Shown here piece after piece: positions 27,674-37,947 of a stretch of DNA of 64,000 nt; the first letter of the stretch is position 1; each line of letters opens with the position of its first letter. The notes below the pieces were generated by a model. It had not been told where the DNA came from and made no database searches. It worked only from the letters and a program-made list of their open reading frames with translations. The position numbers and the translations under genes were made by a program. Source of the stretch: Pseudogemmobacter hezensis (GTDB taxonomy: Bacteria > Pseudomonadota > Alphaproteobacteria > Rhodobacterales > Rhodobacteraceae); contig NZ_JABJXT010000003.1 in the NCBI RefSeq assembly GCF_013155295.1, forward strand, positions 248,001-312,000, read 5' to 3'.

Positions 27674-30514
27674 ATGAGTTTCACTCCGACCGACTATAAC
27701 CCCTATGATTTCGCCAATCGTCGCCACATCGGGCCTTCTCCGGCTGAGATGGCGGATATGTTGAAAGTGGTGGGCGCGGCCTCGCTGGAGGCTTTGATCG
27801 ATGAGACGGTGCCGGCGAGTATCCGCCAGGAAAAGCCGCTGTCCTGGGCACCTTTGGCCGAGCATGAGCTGCTGGCGAAGATGAAAGAGGTGGCGGGGAA
27901 GAACCGCGTGATGACCTCGCTGATCGGGCAGGGCTATTATGGCACGGTGACGCCGCCGGCGATCCAGCGCAATATTCTGGAAAATCCGGCCTGGTATACC
28001 GCCTATACGCCCTATCAGCCCGAGATCGCGCAGGGGCGGCTTGAGGCTTTGTTGAATTACCAGACTATGGTCTGTGATCTGACCGGGCTGGATATTGCCA
28101 ATGCGTCTTTGCTGGACGAGGCGACGGCGGCGGCTGAGGCCATGGCCATGGCCGAGCGTTCTGCGAAGTCTAAGGCGAAGGCATTCTTTGTGGATCGCTT
28201 CTGCCATCCGCAGACCATCGCCGTGATCCGCACCCGGGCCGAGCCTTTGGGCATTGAGATCATCGAGGGCGATGTCGGCACGCTGGAGCCGGAGAAGGTT
28301 TTTGGTGCGATCTTCCAGTATCCGGGGTCGTATGGCCATGTGACGGATTTTACCGCGAAAATCGCGCATCTGCATGAGGCGAAGGCGCTGGCGATTGTGG
28401 CGACCGATCTGCTGGCGCTTTGCATGCTGAAAGAGCCGGGCGCGATGGGGGCGGATATCGCCATTGGCTCGTCGCAGCGCTTTGGCGTGCCGATGGGCTA
28501 TGGTGGGCCGCATGCGGCGTTTATGGCGTGCCGCGATGATCTGAAGCGCAATATGCCGGGGCGGATTGTGGGGGTCTCGATCGACAGCCACGGCACGCGG
28601 GCTTACCGCCTGAGCCTGCAGACGCGTGAGCAGCATATTCGTCGCGAAAAGGCGACCTCGAACGTTTGCACGGCGCAGGCGCTGCTGGCGGTGATGGCCA
28701 GCATGTATGCGGTGTTCCATGGGCCGAAAGGTCTGCGTGCGATTGCCGAGCGGGTGCATTTCCTGACCCAGCGGCTGGCGCGGGCGCTGATGGCGGCGGG
28801 GGCGAAAGTGGCGCCGAAGGCGTTTTTCGACACGATCACCGTTGAGGTCGGCGTGGGCCAGGCGGGGATCCTGGCGGCGGCGCGGGCCGAGGGGCTGAAC
28901 TTCCGCAAGATCGGCAATGACCGGGTTGGAATCAGCCTGGATGAGACCACCTCGGAAGAGGTGCTTTCCCGGGTGCTGCGCGCCTTTGGGATTGAGGGTG
29001 TGCCGCCCCATCGCGGTGATCTGGGCTTCCCCGAGGCGATGCTGCGGACCAGCGAGTATCTGACGCATCCGGTTTTCCACATGAACCGGGCCGAGTCTGA
29101 GATGATGCGCTATATGCGTCGTCTGTCGGATCGGGATCTGGCGCTGGATCGGGCGATGATCCCGCTGGGATCCTGCACGATGAAGCTGAATGCGGCCGCC
29201 GAGATGATGCCGATCACCTGGCCGGAGTTTGGTAGTCTGCACCCCTTTGTGCCGCGCGACCAGGCGGCGGGTTACAGCGAGGCGATTGCCGATCTGACCG
29301 CGAAGCTTTGCGAGATCACCGGCTATGCGGCCTTTTCCATGCAGCCCAATTCCGGGGCGCAGGGGGAATATGCGGGCCTCTTGACCATCCTGGCCTATCA
29401 CAAGGCGCGCGGCGATCAGCAGCGCAAGATCTGTCTGATCCCGATCTCGGCGCATGGAACCAACCCGGCCTCGGCCCAGATGGCGGGGATGGATGTTGTC
29501 GTGGTGAAATCCTCGCCGAATGGCGACGTGGATCTGGATGACTTCCGCGACAAGGCGGCAAAGGCCGGGGATCGGCTGGCGGCCTGTATGATCACCTATC
29601 CCTCGACGCATGGTGTGTTCGAAGAGACGGTGCGTGAGGTCTGCAAGATCACCCATGATCATGGCGGCCAGGTCTATATCGACGGCGCCAATATGAATGC
29701 GATGGTGGGCCTTGTGAAACCGGGTGAGATCGGCGGCGATGTCAGCCACCTGAACCTGCACAAGACCTTCGCCATTCCGCATGGTGGCGGCGGTCCAGGC
29801 ATGGGGCCGATTGGCGTCGGGGCCCATCTGGCGCCCTATCTGCCCGGGCACCCCGAGGCAGGCGGCGAAGAGGGGCCGGTCTCGGCTGCCCCCTATGGAT
29901 CGGCCTCGATCCTGCTGATCTCATGGGCCTATTGCCTGATGATGGGCGGGCAGGGGCTGACGCAGGCGACGCGGGTGGCGATTTTGAACGCCAATTACAT
30001 CGCGGCGCGGCTGAAGGGGGCCTATGAGGTTCTTTACATGGGGAACCGGGGCCGGGTGGCGCATGAATGTATCCTGGATACGCGCCCCTTTGCCGAGCAT
30101 GGCGTGACGGTGGATGATATCGCCAAGCGTCTGATCGACAATGGTTTCCATGCGCCGACCATGTCCTGGCCGGTCTCTGGCACGTTGATGGTTGAGCCGA
30201 CGGAATCCGAGACCAAGGCCGAGATCGACCGTTTCATCACTGCATTGCTGGCGATCCGCGAGGAGATCCGCAGCGTTGAGGCGGGCGATATTTCGGCCGA
30301 GGACAGCCCGCTGCGCTATGCGCCGCATACGGTGCAGGATCTGGTGGCGGAATGGGACCGGAAATACACCCGCGAGCAGGGTTGCTTCCCGCCTGCGGCC
30401 TTCCGGGTCGATAAATACTGGCCGCCTGTCGGGCGGATCGACAATGTTTATGGCGACCGCAATCTGATCTGCACCTGCCCGCCGCTGGAAAGCTATCTCG
30501 ACGCGGCAGAGTGA
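27674..30514 (+). CDS. gcvP: Glycine dehydrogenase (decarboxylating), P protein
   Basis: A 946-residue PLP enzyme that decarboxylates glycine and passes the aminomethyl group to GcvH. It is the fused, single-chain form (many bacteria have two subunits). The PLP lysine is in [20 protein letters not shown]. Other family landmarks are RRHIGPS near the start and GSCTMKLNA in the middle. The ATG at 27674 has GGAGG seven bases upstream; an earlier in-frame GTG at 27641 lies within the intergenic repeat flank. Last gene of the gcv operon. Confidence 0.97.
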   Translation: MSFTPTDYNPYDFANRRHIGPSPAEMADMLKVVGAASLEALIDETVPASIRQEKPLSWAPLAEHELLAKMKEVAGKNRVMTSLIGQGYYGTVTPPAIQRNILENPAWYTAYTPYQPEIAQGRLEALLNYQTMVCDLTGLDIANASLLDEATAAAEAMAMAERSAKSKAKAFFVDRFCHPQTIAVIRTRAEPLGIEIIEGDVGTLEPEKVFGAIFQYPGSYGHVTDFTAKIAHLHEAKALAIVATDLLALCMLKEPGAMGADIAIGSSQRFGVPMGYGGPHAAFMACRDDLKRNMPGRIVGVSIDSHGTRAYRLSLQTREQHIRREKATSNVCTAQALLAVMASMYAVFHGPKGLRAIAERVHFLTQRLARALMAAGAKVAPKAFFDTITVEVGVGQAGILAAARAEGLNFRKIGNDRVGISLDETTSEEVLSRVLRAFGIEGVPPHRGDLGFPEAMLRTSEYLTHPVFHMNRAESEMMRYMRRLSDRDLALDRAMIPLGSCTMKLNAAAEMMPITWPEFGSLHPFVPRDQAAGYSEAIADLTAKLCEITGYAAFSMQPNSGAQGEYAGLLTILAYHKARGDQQRKICLIPISAHGTNPASAQMAGMDVVVVKSSPNGDVDLDDFRDKAAKAGDRLAACMITYPSTHGVFEETVREVCKITHDHGGQVYIDGANMNAMVGLVKPGEIGGDVSHLNLHKTFAIPHGGGGPGMGPIGVGAHLAPYLPGHPEAGGEEGPVSAAPYGSASILLISWAYCLMMGGQGLTQATRVAILNANYIAARLKGAYEVLYMGNRGRVAHECILDTRPFAEHGVTVDDIAKRLIDNGFHAPTMSWPVSGTLMVEPTESETKAEIDRFITALLAIREEIRSVEAGDISAEDSPLRYAPHTVQDLVAEWDRKYTREQGCFPPAAFRVDKYWPPVGRIDNVYGDRNLICTCPPLESYLDAAE

Positions 30515-30554
30515 TCGGCGAGGATGGCCGGACGGGTTCCTCGCCCCGGATTTG

Positions 30555-30684
30555 GCCTGAACCGGGGGGGGCTTTGCGTCCCGCCGTGATCTAAACCGGG
30601 GGGCTTCGCGCCCCGCCGTTACCTAAGCCGGGGGGGCTTCGCGCCCCCCGGGCCCCCCGCGGGATATTTTCAGACAGATGAAAA
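30555..30684. repeat. Dispersed intergenic repeat, copy D
   Basis: Three successive ACCGGGGGG...CTTCGCG...CCCGCC units end in CGCGGGATATTTTCAGACAG and ATGAAAAGG, the inverted form of the A/B core. It lies between gcvP and azlC. The first hairpin may terminate the gcv transcript. Confidence 0.65.
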
Positions 30685-30734
30685 GGCTTGCGGGGTTTTG
30701 ACATTGGGGTGGCCGCGGGGTAGCGCTGCTTATC

Positions 30735-31439
30735 ATGAATGACAAACCTGCCTCGTTTCGCGGCGGTCTTCTGGCCGCTTTGCCCATTGTGATGGGTTAT
30801 TTTCCGATTGCCTTTTCCTTTGGCGTCGCTGCGACCAGAGGGGGGCTGAGCCAGCCCGAGGCGGTGATGCTTTCGCTGGTGATCTATGCCGGGGCGTCGC
30901 AGTTTCTGGCGCTGACGCTTTTTGCCAGCGGGGCGCCGATTCTGGTGGCGGCCTTCACGCTGATTGCGATGAATGTGCGTCATGTGCTTTACGGCCCGGC
31001 GCTGATGAAAGAGGCCGGGCGTGACGGGGCGCGACGCTATGCCTGGGCCTGGGCCTGGGGGCTGACCGATGAGGTGTTCGGCCAGGCCCTGGGGGCGGTT
31101 GCGCGGGGGCAGCGGTTTTCCGAGAGCTATATGTTCGGGCTGGGGCTGGCGGCCTATGCCGCCTGGGTTTTGGGCACGGCCGTGGGGGCCTATGCGGGCG
31201 GCGGTGCGCTGGATGGCTGGCCTGCGGTCAGCGCGGGGCTGGATTTCATGCTTTCGGCCTTGTTCCTGGCGCTTTTGCTGTCGATTTTCTCGCGCCTTGC
31301 CCTGCCTGCGATCCTGGCTGCAGTGGTGGCGACGGTGATCGGCACCCTGTTCTGGTCGGGGACGGCGGGCATTCTGGCCGGGATGATCTGCGGCGCTGTT
31401 GCGGGCATGGCGGCCGGGCTTTTGAGGGGGCGCGGATGA
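30735..31439 (+). CDS. azlC: AzlC family permease (large subunit)
   Basis: A 234-residue membrane protein with about seven helices and the AzlC hallmark region ASQFLALTLFASGAP followed by NVRHVLYGPAL. With AzlD it forms a branched-chain or related amino acid exporter (azaleucine resistance in Bacillus). GlyAla-rich helices at the C-terminus complete the fold. Its stop codon overlaps the azlD start (ATGA). Substrate is known only for a few homologues. Confidence 0.92.
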   Translation: MNDKPASFRGGLLAALPIVMGYFPIAFSFGVAATRGGLSQPEAVMLSLVIYAGASQFLALTLFASGAPILVAAFTLIAMNVRHVLYGPALMKEAGRDGARRYAWAWAWGLTDEVFGQALGAVARGQRFSESYMFGLGLAAYAAWVLGTAVGAYAGGGALDGWPAVSAGLDFMLSALFLALLLSIFSRLALPAILAAVVATVIGTLFWSGTAGILAGMICGAVAGMAAGLLRGRG

Positions 31440-31759
31440 ACCCGGATCTGATTTTGATGGCGGTACTGGCCGGGCTGGCGAATTGGGGCTTTCGGGCGCT
31501 GCCCATTCTTTTGATGCGGGGTGAGGCAAAGCCTGGCGGGCTGATGGCGGGGTTTCTGGCCTCGACCGGGCCTGCGGCGATTGCGACTTTGTTTGTGGCC
31601 TCGGTTCTGCCCGGGCTTTGGCCCGAGGGGCGCAATCTGGTGCCGCTGACGGTGGGCGTGCTGATCACCGTGCTGGCGTTTTTGCCGCGCCGCTCGGTGG
31701 TGGTGGCGACGCTGGCGGGATCATGCGGCTATGGGATTGCCTTTGCCCTGACCACGTGA
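31436..31759 (+). CDS. azlD: AzlD family permease (small subunit)
   Basis: A 107-residue protein with three or four membrane helices, partner of AzlC. The family motifs GFRALPILL and FLASTGPAAIATLFV are visible. The ATG overlaps the last codon of azlC (ATGA), showing translational coupling. It is followed by a GGGGGG/CCCCCC hairpin at about 31761-31778 and converges on xylB. Confidence 0.93.
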   Translation: MNPDLILMAVLAGLANWGFRALPILLMRGEAKPGGLMAGFLASTGPAAIATLFVASVLPGLWPEGRNLVPLTVGVLITVLAFLPRRSVVVATLAGSCGYGIAFALTT

Positions 31760-31803
31760 GGGGGGGCGACGCCCCCCTGCACGAAGCTGTGGGGGGGGCA
31801 GGT

Positions 31804-33249
31804 TCAGCCTGCCAGCGCCGGATAGAGCGCGCGGAATCGCGCATAGGCTGCGGCGAATTCCGGGATCAGCGCGGTATCGGGCGTGATGGTGCGGGCTATG
31901 GCGGGGGCGGTGCAGATGCTGGCCGGATCGGCCCCGGTGACCGCCATCAGACCCAGCCGTGCCGCGCCAAAAGCTGCGCCGAAATCGCCGCCGACCGGCA
32001 GATCGACCGGCAGATCCAGCGTGGTGGCGATCACCTTCAGCCAATAGCTGGAATTCGAGCCGCCGCCGACCGCGACCAGCCGATTGATCCCGGCCCCCGC
32101 GTCGCGCAGCGCGGTCAGGTTGTCGGCCAGCGCAAAGGCCACGCCCTCCATCACGGCGCGGGTCAGGGCCTTGCGGTCGGCCTCATGACCCAGCCCGGTG
32201 AAGGCCCCACGGATTTTCGCGTCGTTATGGGGTGTGCGCTCGCCCGAGAGATAGGGCAGGAAGGTCGCGGCCCCGGGGGCGACGAGTGTTTCGCCCAGCT
32301 CACGCGAGAGGTCGGCGGCGCTGGCCCCGGTGATCCCGGCATACCAGTTCAGCGCATCGGTCGCCGAAAGGATCACCCCCATCTGGTGCCAGCGGCCCGG
32401 CAGGGCGTGGCAGAAGGCATGCACGGCGCTGGCAGGCAGCGGGCGGAAGGCGTCATTGGCGGCAAAGACCACGCCCGATGTGCCAAGGGAAACAAAGGCC
32501 TGGCCCTCCTGGACCATGCCCATGCCGATGGCTGCGGCGGCATTGTCGCCCGCACCGCCTGCGACGATGACCGGACCGCTGAGGCCCCAGTCTGACAAGA
32601 GGCCCGCGCGCAGCTGCCCGCCGGGGTCTGATCCCTCGACGAGGCGGGGCATGTGATCGCGTGAAAGCCCGGTGGCGGCCAGCAGATCATCGGACCAGTC
32701 GCGTTTGGCGCAATCAAGCCAGCTGGTGCCCGAGGCGTCTGACATTTCAGAGATATGCTCGCCCGTCAGCCAAAGGCGCAGCGCGTCCTTGGGCAAGAGC
32801 ACTTTGGCGCAGCGGGCGAAGATCTCTGGCTCATGTGTGGCAAGCCAGGCCAGTTTCGGCGCGGTAAAGCCGGGGAAGACGATATTGCCGGTGATGGCAC
32901 GGAAACGCGGATCGGCGTCCAGCCGGGCGGCCTCATGGCTGGCGCGGGTGTCGTTCCACAGGATCGAGGGGCGCAGCGCCTGGTCGGCGGCGTCATAAAG
33001 CGTGGCGCCATGCATCTGCCCGGACAGGCCGATGCCGCGCAGGGCGGCAAACTCGCGCGGATGGGCGGCGCGGACGGCGGCGACGGCCGTCTGGCAGGCC
33101 TTGATCCAGAGCGCGGGGTCTTGCTCGGACCAGCCGGGATGCGGGCGCGAGACCGGCGTGTCGGCGGTGGCCGAGCCGATAATCCGTTGAGCGTCATCCA
33201 TCAGCAGGGCGCGGATGCCCGAAGTGCCAAGATCCAGTCCGAGATACAT
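31804..33249 (-). CDS. xylB: Xylulokinase
   Basis: A 481-residue FGGY-family sugar kinase phosphorylating D-xylulose to xylulose 5-phosphate. N-terminal phosphate motif LGLDLGTSGIR, the GQMHG substrate motif, VAGGAGDNAAAAIG, and the late LSGERTPH plus VAVGGGSNSSYW motifs match XylB. The ATG at 33249 has GAGGCGACAG before it; an ATG four codons earlier has none. It is the last gene of the minus-strand pentose operon, separated from the binding-protein gene by a stable hairpin. Confidence 0.93.
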   Translation of the reverse strand: MYLGLDLGTSGIRALLMDDAQRIIGSATADTPVSRPHPGWSEQDPALWIKACQTAVAAVRAAHPREFAALRGIGLSGQMHGATLYDAADQALRPSILWNDTRASHEAARLDADPRFRAITGNIVFPGFTAPKLAWLATHEPEIFARCAKVLLPKDALRLWLTGEHISEMSDASGTSWLDCAKRDWSDDLLAATGLSRDHMPRLVEGSDPGGQLRAGLLSDWGLSGPVIVAGGAGDNAAAAIGMGMVQEGQAFVSLGTSGVVFAANDAFRPLPASAVHAFCHALPGRWHQMGVILSATDALNWYAGITGASAADLSRELGETLVAPGAATFLPYLSGERTPHNDAKIRGAFTGLGHEADRKALTRAVMEGVAFALADNLTALRDAGAGINRLVAVGGGSNSSYWLKVIATTLDLPVDLPVGGDFGAAFGAARLGLMAVTGADPASICTAPAIARTITPDTALIPEFAAAYARFRALYPALAG

Positions 33250-33268
33250 CTGTCGCCTCATGGTAAAT

Positions 33269-33293
33269 GCCCCGGCCTGAATAAGGCCGGGGC
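33269..33293 (-). terminator. Intercistronic stem-loop between binding protein and xylB
   Basis: A perfect 10-bp GC stem (GCCCCGGCCT paired with AGGCCGGGGC, 5-base loop) without a T run. Such hairpins after binding-protein genes often stabilise the upstream message or attenuate downstream expression. Confidence 0.6.
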
Positions 33294-33309
33294 GGGTGTT
33301 ACAGCAAGA

Positions 33310-34251
33310 TCAGAACGGGCTGTCGGGGTAGTAATAGGTGGCGGCGTTGTCCGGCGTCACCAGCACCGAGCCGATGATGAAATCGCCCGAAACCGGGGCC
33401 TGAGACACCAGGCCGACGGCGGTGATCTCAATCGCGGTTGCGATCATCGCGGGCGGATAGGTGACATTTGCCGGGATCATCGCATCGCCATCCATGGTGC
33501 GTTTGACCATCTCTTTCATGCCCGCGCCGCCGAGGACGAATTTGACATCCTTGCGGCCAGCGGCCTCGATTGCGGCCAGCGCGCCCAGTGCCATATCGTC
33601 ATCTGACGCCCAGACCGCGTCGATTTCCGGGTATTTCGACAGGAAATCCTGCATCACGGTGAAAGAGTTGTCGCGGTTCCAGTTGCCATGTTCGGCGGCC
33701 AGAACCTCGATGCCAGAGCCCTCAATCGCGCCCTGGAAGCCCTCCAGCCGTTCGTTGTCGATGGTGGTCGGGATGCCGCGCAGCACCACGATCTTGCCGC
33801 CATCGGGCATGTGCGATTTCATGAACTCGCCCGCGACGCGGCCGAAACCGGGGTTGTCGCCCGCGACATAGAGGTCCTGGATGCCCTCAACCGCGAGGCC
33901 ACGGTCAACCACGGTCACCCAGGCGCCCGAGGCTTTGACATTTTGCACCGGGCCGGTCAGCGGCTCTGATTCAAAGGGCAGAACGACCAGGGCGCTGATC
34001 TTGCGGGTGGCCAGCATGTCCTCAATGTCATTGACCTGTTTGGCCGGGTCGGATGCGGTGGCGAGAACGAAATCCAGTTCCGGATAGGTCGCCTCCAGCC
34101 GTTCAACGGTGGTTTTGGCGAAATAGTTCATGCCGCCCGCCCAGCCATGGGTTGCCGCCGGGATCGACACGCCGATCACTTTGGTGTCCTGGGCCATGGC
34201 CGGGCCGCCAAGTGCGACCGCCAGTGCAAGTGCTGATACGAAATGTTTCAT
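33310..34251 (-). CDS. Periplasmic sugar-binding protein (CUT2 type)
   Basis: A 313-residue protein with signal peptide (cleaved after AMA-QD) and the type I periplasmic binding fold of the RbsB/XylF group (VIGVSIPAATHGWAGG, repeated alpha/beta elements, SDDDMALGA). It captures a sugar for the downstream ABC permease and ATPase. GGGAGGAG lies before the ATG. Context with xylA and xylB points to xylose or another pentose or polyol. It differs from classic XylF in the substrate-binding segments, so the ligand is inferred. Confidence 0.9.
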   Translation of the reverse strand: MKHFVSALALAVALGGPAMAQDTKVIGVSIPAATHGWAGGMNYFAKTTVERLEATYPELDFVLATASDPAKQVNDIEDMLATRKISALVVLPFESEPLTGPVQNVKASGAWVTVVDRGLAVEGIQDLYVAGDNPGFGRVAGEFMKSHMPDGGKIVVLRGIPTTIDNERLEGFQGAIEGSGIEVLAAEHGNWNRDNSFTVMQDFLSKYPEIDAVWASDDDMALGALAAIEAAGRKDVKFVLGGAGMKEMVKRTMDGDAMIPANVTYPPAMIATAIEITAVGLVSQAPVSGDFIIGSVLVTPDNAATYYYPDSPF

Positions 34252-34297
34252 GGCTTCTCCTCCCTAGAGATAACGCTTTGAAAATTATGGGCCAGGA

Positions 34298-35284
34298 TCA
34301 CTGGCCCGCTTTGCTTCCGCGCTGCAAAACGACAGCGAGGATGATGATCGCGCCCTGGATTGCGCCGTTCAGATAGGGCGAGACGTAATCGGTCAGGTTC
34401 AGCAGATTGCCGATCAGCACCAGGATCAGCACGCCGACAACCGTGCCCCAGACGCGGCCAAAGCCGCCCTTCAGCGCGGTGCCGCCGATGATGACGGCGG
34501 CAATCGCCTCCAGCTCCCACAAAAGGCCGGTGGCCGATGAGGCAGAGCCGAGGCGCGGCACATACATGATGACCGCGATGCCCACCAGGCCGCCCAGCAT
34601 CACATAGGTCAGCAGCCGCACGCGGGCGACGCGGACCGAGGCATATCTTGCCACCTGGTCGTTCGAGCCGATGGCGGCGCAATGGCGGCCAAAGGCGGTT
34701 TTGCGCATCAGCACCTCGCCCAGGATCACCACCAGGGCAAAGACGATGATCGGCCAGGTGATACCGAAAATGCCGCCGTAATAGACCGGCTGGTAAAAGC
34801 TGCGCAGGCCGAAATCCAGGCTGAGCGTGCCGCCATCGGCAAGCCAGGTGACGAGGCTGCGATAGATGCCCATTGAACCCAGGGTGACGATGAAAGCCTC
34901 GATCCCCAGCCGGGTGATCAGAAGGCCGTTGATCAGCCCGGCGATGATCCCGGCCCCCAATGCCACCGCCATGCCGACCAGAACGATGGGCACGCCCACC
35001 CCCATTTTCGGCAAAAGCGTGTTCATCACCAGGATCATCAGCCCGGCCACGAAAGCCGCCATCGATCCGACCGAAAGATCAAGCCCGCCCGAGGTGATCA
35101 CGAAGGTCATCCCCACCGCGATGATGCCGATAAAGGCCGATCGCGCCAGCACATTGGTGATATTGTCGAGGCCGAGGAAATTCGGGTTCATCAGCGCACC
35201 CGCGATCACCAGGATCACCAGCGCAAGGATCGGGCCGATCACGCTCATCTGCAGTTTGCGGGCGGGGGAGGCCGCTACACTCAT
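34298..35284 (-). CDS. Sugar ABC transporter permease (CUT2 type)
   Basis: A 328-residue inner-membrane protein with about ten helices and the RbsC/XylH-family signature SGGLDLSVGSMAAF near residue 65. It forms the channel of the pentose importer with the ATPase encoded upstream. It overlaps the ATPase gene by four bases (ATGA). The binding-protein gene follows after 46 bases, which hold that gene's ribosome site. Confidence 0.93.
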   Translation of the reverse strand: MSVAASPARKLQMSVIGPILALVILVIAGALMNPNFLGLDNITNVLARSAFIGIIAVGMTFVITSGGLDLSVGSMAAFVAGLMILVMNTLLPKMGVGVPIVLVGMAVALGAGIIAGLINGLLITRLGIEAFIVTLGSMGIYRSLVTWLADGGTLSLDFGLRSFYQPVYYGGIFGITWPIIVFALVVILGEVLMRKTAFGRHCAAIGSNDQVARYASVRVARVRLLTYVMLGGLVGIAVIMYVPRLGSASSATGLLWELEAIAAVIIGGTALKGGFGRVWGTVVGVLILVLIGNLLNLTDYVSPYLNGAIQGAIIILAVVLQRGSKAGQ

Positions 35285-36801
35285 TCCGTCAACTCCTTTT
35301 CGGGGGCCAGTTCAGGGGCTGCCTGGCCGATCCCCATGGCGAGGCGCACGATGGCCTCTTCGGTGGTATTCGCGCCTGTCAGCTCGCCTGCGATCCGGCC
35401 CTGGCGCATGACGAGGACCCGGTCGGAAAGGCCGATCACCTCTTGCATCTCGGATGAGATCACCACGATGGCGCGGCCCCTGCGGGCGAGGTGGCGGATG
35501 AATTCATACATCTGCTGTTTGGTGCCGATATCGATGCCGCGGGTTGGCTCGTCGATCACGATGATCTCAGGTTCTGAAAGCATGGTCCTGGCGAAAAGCA
35601 GCTTTTGCTGGTTGCCGCCGGAAAGATGCCCGACCGTCACCTCACGCGAGCCGCGAATGTCGAAATCGCGGATCGCCTGGTCAAGCGCGGCCTCTTCGGC
35701 GCCCGTATCCAGCAGGCCATGGCTGAATTTGTGCAGGGCCTGCAGGGTCAGGTTCTCGCGCATGCCTTTTTGCAGCAAAAGCCCACGCGATTTGCGGTCT
35801 TCGGTCAGATAGCAAAGCCCGCGCTCCAGCGCCTGCCAGGGGTGGCGGATGGTGACGGGCTGGCCCTTGATCCGCACCTGGCCCGTGGCCGGGCGCAGAC
35901 CCGCAAGCCCCTCAAATGTCTCAGTTCGGCCAGAGCCGATCAGCCCGGCGATGCCGAGGATCTCGCCCGCCCGCAGCGTCAGGCTGATGTCATGCGCGAA
36001 GCCCGGCACGTCCAGCCCGCTGATCTCCAGCACCACTTCGCCCGGTTGGCTGTCTTTGGGCGGGTAGAGGGTGCTCATCTCGCGCCCGACCATCGCCTCG
36101 GCCATGCCATGCTCGTCCATCGCCGCGGCAGGGCCCGACCAGATGACCTGGCCATCACGCATGATCGTCAGGTCATCTGCGATCTCTTTCACCTCATCCA
36201 GCTTATGCGAGGTGAACAGAACCGCCGTGCCCGCCGCCCGTAGCGCGCGGACCTGTTCGATCAGGATCGCAGTCTCGGCGCGGGTCAGCACGGCGGTCGG
36301 CTCGTCCATGATCAGAACGCGGGTCTCACGCGAGAGGGCGCGGGCGATCTCGACCATCTGCTTGTCGGAATTCGACAGGCTGGAGATGGGGCGATCCGTG
36401 TCCACCCGGCATTGCAACCGGTCCAAAAGCGCCCGGGCTTTGGCCCGCATCGCGGCTTTGTCGAGGAAGGGGCCGCGCTTCAGCTCGCGCCCGAGGAAGA
36501 TATTTTCCTCGACCGACAGATGATCGGCCAGGTTAAATTCCTGATGGATCATCGAAATCCCCGCCGCCTCGGCCGCGCCGACCGAGGCGAAGGTGACGGG
36601 CTTTCCATCCAGCAAAACCGCCCCTGATGAGGGCGGCTGATAGCCTGCAAGGATCTTCATCGTCGTCGATTTGCCCGCGCCATTCTCGCCGATCAGCGCA
36701 TGAACGCGCCCCGGTGCCAGCGCGATGGAGATCGCGTGCAAAACCTCAATCGGGCCAAAGCTGCGGCTGACGCCCTGGAGGGAAAGCGTGGCTTCGGTCA
36801 C
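35281..36801 (-). CDS. Sugar ABC transporter ATP-binding protein (RbsA/XylG type)
   Basis: A 506-residue ATPase with two fused nucleotide-binding domains, typical of the CUT2 family. The first Walker A is GENGAGKSTT; the first signature is LSNSDKQMVEIA and Walker B is VLIMDEPT. The second half has the family-typical degenerate Walker A (GLIGSGRTE), LSGGNQQKLLFA and IDEPTRGID. It overlaps the permease by four bases and the Gfo/Idh gene by four bases. Confidence 0.94.
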   Translation of the reverse strand: MTEATLSLQGVSRSFGPIEVLHAISIALAPGRVHALIGENGAGKSTTMKILAGYQPPSSGAVLLDGKPVTFASVGAAEAAGISMIHQEFNLADHLSVEENIFLGRELKRGPFLDKAAMRAKARALLDRLQCRVDTDRPISSLSNSDKQMVEIARALSRETRVLIMDEPTAVLTRAETAILIEQVRALRAAGTAVLFTSHKLDEVKEIADDLTIMRDGQVIWSGPAAAMDEHGMAEAMVGREMSTLYPPKDSQPGEVVLEISGLDVPGFAHDISLTLRAGEILGIAGLIGSGRTETFEGLAGLRPATGQVRIKGQPVTIRHPWQALERGLCYLTEDRKSRGLLLQKGMRENLTLQALHKFSHGLLDTGAEEAALDQAIRDFDIRGSREVTVGHLSGGNQQKLLFARTMLSEPEIIVIDEPTRGIDIGTKQQMYEFIRHLARRGRAIVVISSEMQEVIGLSDRVLVMRQGRIAGELTGANTTEEAIVRLAMGIGQAAPELAPEKELTE

Positions 36802-37931
36802 AGCGCCACCCAGGCGGCATTGCCCCGTGACGAGCGGATCGCGGCGTCTATAAAGCGCATGCCCGCCATGCCCGCCGCGATCCCCGGCAAAAGCCCGGTG
36901 TCGGGGGTCTGGCCGCTGTCAGCGGCGCGGATGGCGCGTGCGGCCTCGGTGTAGATATTGGCGAAACCCTCAAGATAGCCCTCCGGGTGGCCGCCCGGCG
37001 TGCGGCTGACGGCATTCGCCGCCGCCGATGCCCCGGCGCCGCGCCGGGTCAGCAGGCGTTTCGCGCCGCCAAAGGGGCTGTGCCAGAGGTAATTCGGATC
37101 CTCCTGGCCCCATTCAAGCCCACCTTTTTCGCCGAAAATCCGCAGCCGCAGGCCGTTTTCGCAGCCGGGTGCCACCTGGCTGCACCACAGGATGCCGCGT
37201 GCGCCGCCCTGCATGCGCAACAGGATATTGGCGTTGTCATCGACCTGGCGGCCGGGCACGAAACTTTGCAGATCGGCGGCCAGGCTTTCGACCGCAAGGC
37301 CAGAGACGAAACAGGCCAGGTTATGCGCATGGGTGCCGATGTCACCAATCGCGCCGCCTGCGCCCGAACGCGCCGGATCGGTGCGCCAGCCCGCCTGTTT
37401 GTTGTCTGCGCCTGCGTCCTCGGTCAGCCAGTCCTGGGCGTATTCGACCTGGATCAGGCGGATCTTGCCCAGCTCTCCGCTGGCCACCATCTCGCGGGCC
37501 TGGCGGATCATCGGATAGGCGGTGTAATTATGGGTCAGGATGAAGAGCGCCTTTGATGCCTTCACCGCCGTCTCAAGCCTGGCCGCATCCTCCATCGTTG
37601 CGGTCAGCGGCTTGTCGCAGATCACATGGATGCCGTGCTGCAGGAAGGCCATCGCAGGCCCGGCGTGCATATGGTTCGGCGTCACGATTGAGACCGCGCG
37701 GATGCCGTCGGGGCGGGCGGCTTCTTGCGCGGCCATTTCCTCATAGCTGCCATAGGTGCGATCGGGGGCCAGGCCAAGCGCCAGCCCGCTTTCCCGCGCC
37801 CGTTCCGGCGTTGACGAAAGCGCCCCTGCCACCAGGTCATATTCGCCATCAATGCGGGCGGCGATGCGGTGGACGGCCCCGATAAAGGCATCCTTGCCGC
37901 CGCCAACCATTCCGAGTCTGATCTTTGTCAT
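36798..37931 (-). CDS. Gfo/Idh/MocA family sugar dehydrogenase
   Basis: A 377-residue NAD(P)-dependent oxidoreductase. The N-terminal Rossmann motif MVGGGKDAFIGAVH, the EKP-type motif ICDKPLTA, and the later GAIGDIGTHAHNL catalytic-domain motif identify the family. These enzymes oxidise sugars or polyols such as inositol or 1,5-anhydro sugars. It is translationally coupled to the ATPase gene. A role in converting a non-xylose substrate to an intermediate of the xylose route is inferred from context. Confidence 0.9.
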   Translation of the reverse strand: MTKIRLGMVGGGKDAFIGAVHRIAARIDGEYDLVAGALSSTPERARESGLALGLAPDRTYGSYEEMAAQEAARPDGIRAVSIVTPNHMHAGPAMAFLQHGIHVICDKPLTATMEDAARLETAVKASKALFILTHNYTAYPMIRQAREMVASGELGKIRLIQVEYAQDWLTEDAGADNKQAGWRTDPARSGAGGAIGDIGTHAHNLACFVSGLAVESLAADLQSFVPGRQVDDNANILLRMQGGARGILWCSQVAPGCENGLRLRIFGEKGGLEWGQEDPNYLWHSPFGGAKRLLTRRGAGASAAANAVSRTPGGHPEGYLEGFANIYTEAARAIRAADSGQTPDTGLLPGIAAGMAGMRFIDAAIRSSRGNAAWVAL

Positions 37932-37947
37932 CCTGTCTCAGCCCCCC

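Noticed and set aside
27617-29851. Long open frame on the minus strand opposite gcvP
   Set aside because: It lies wholly within the well-supported gcvP gene; such long antisense frames are common in GC-rich DNA, and the translation is Arg/His-rich without domains.
31761-31778. GGGGGG/CCCCCC hairpin after azlD as a terminator
   Set aside because: No T run on either strand; kept only as a comment on azlD.
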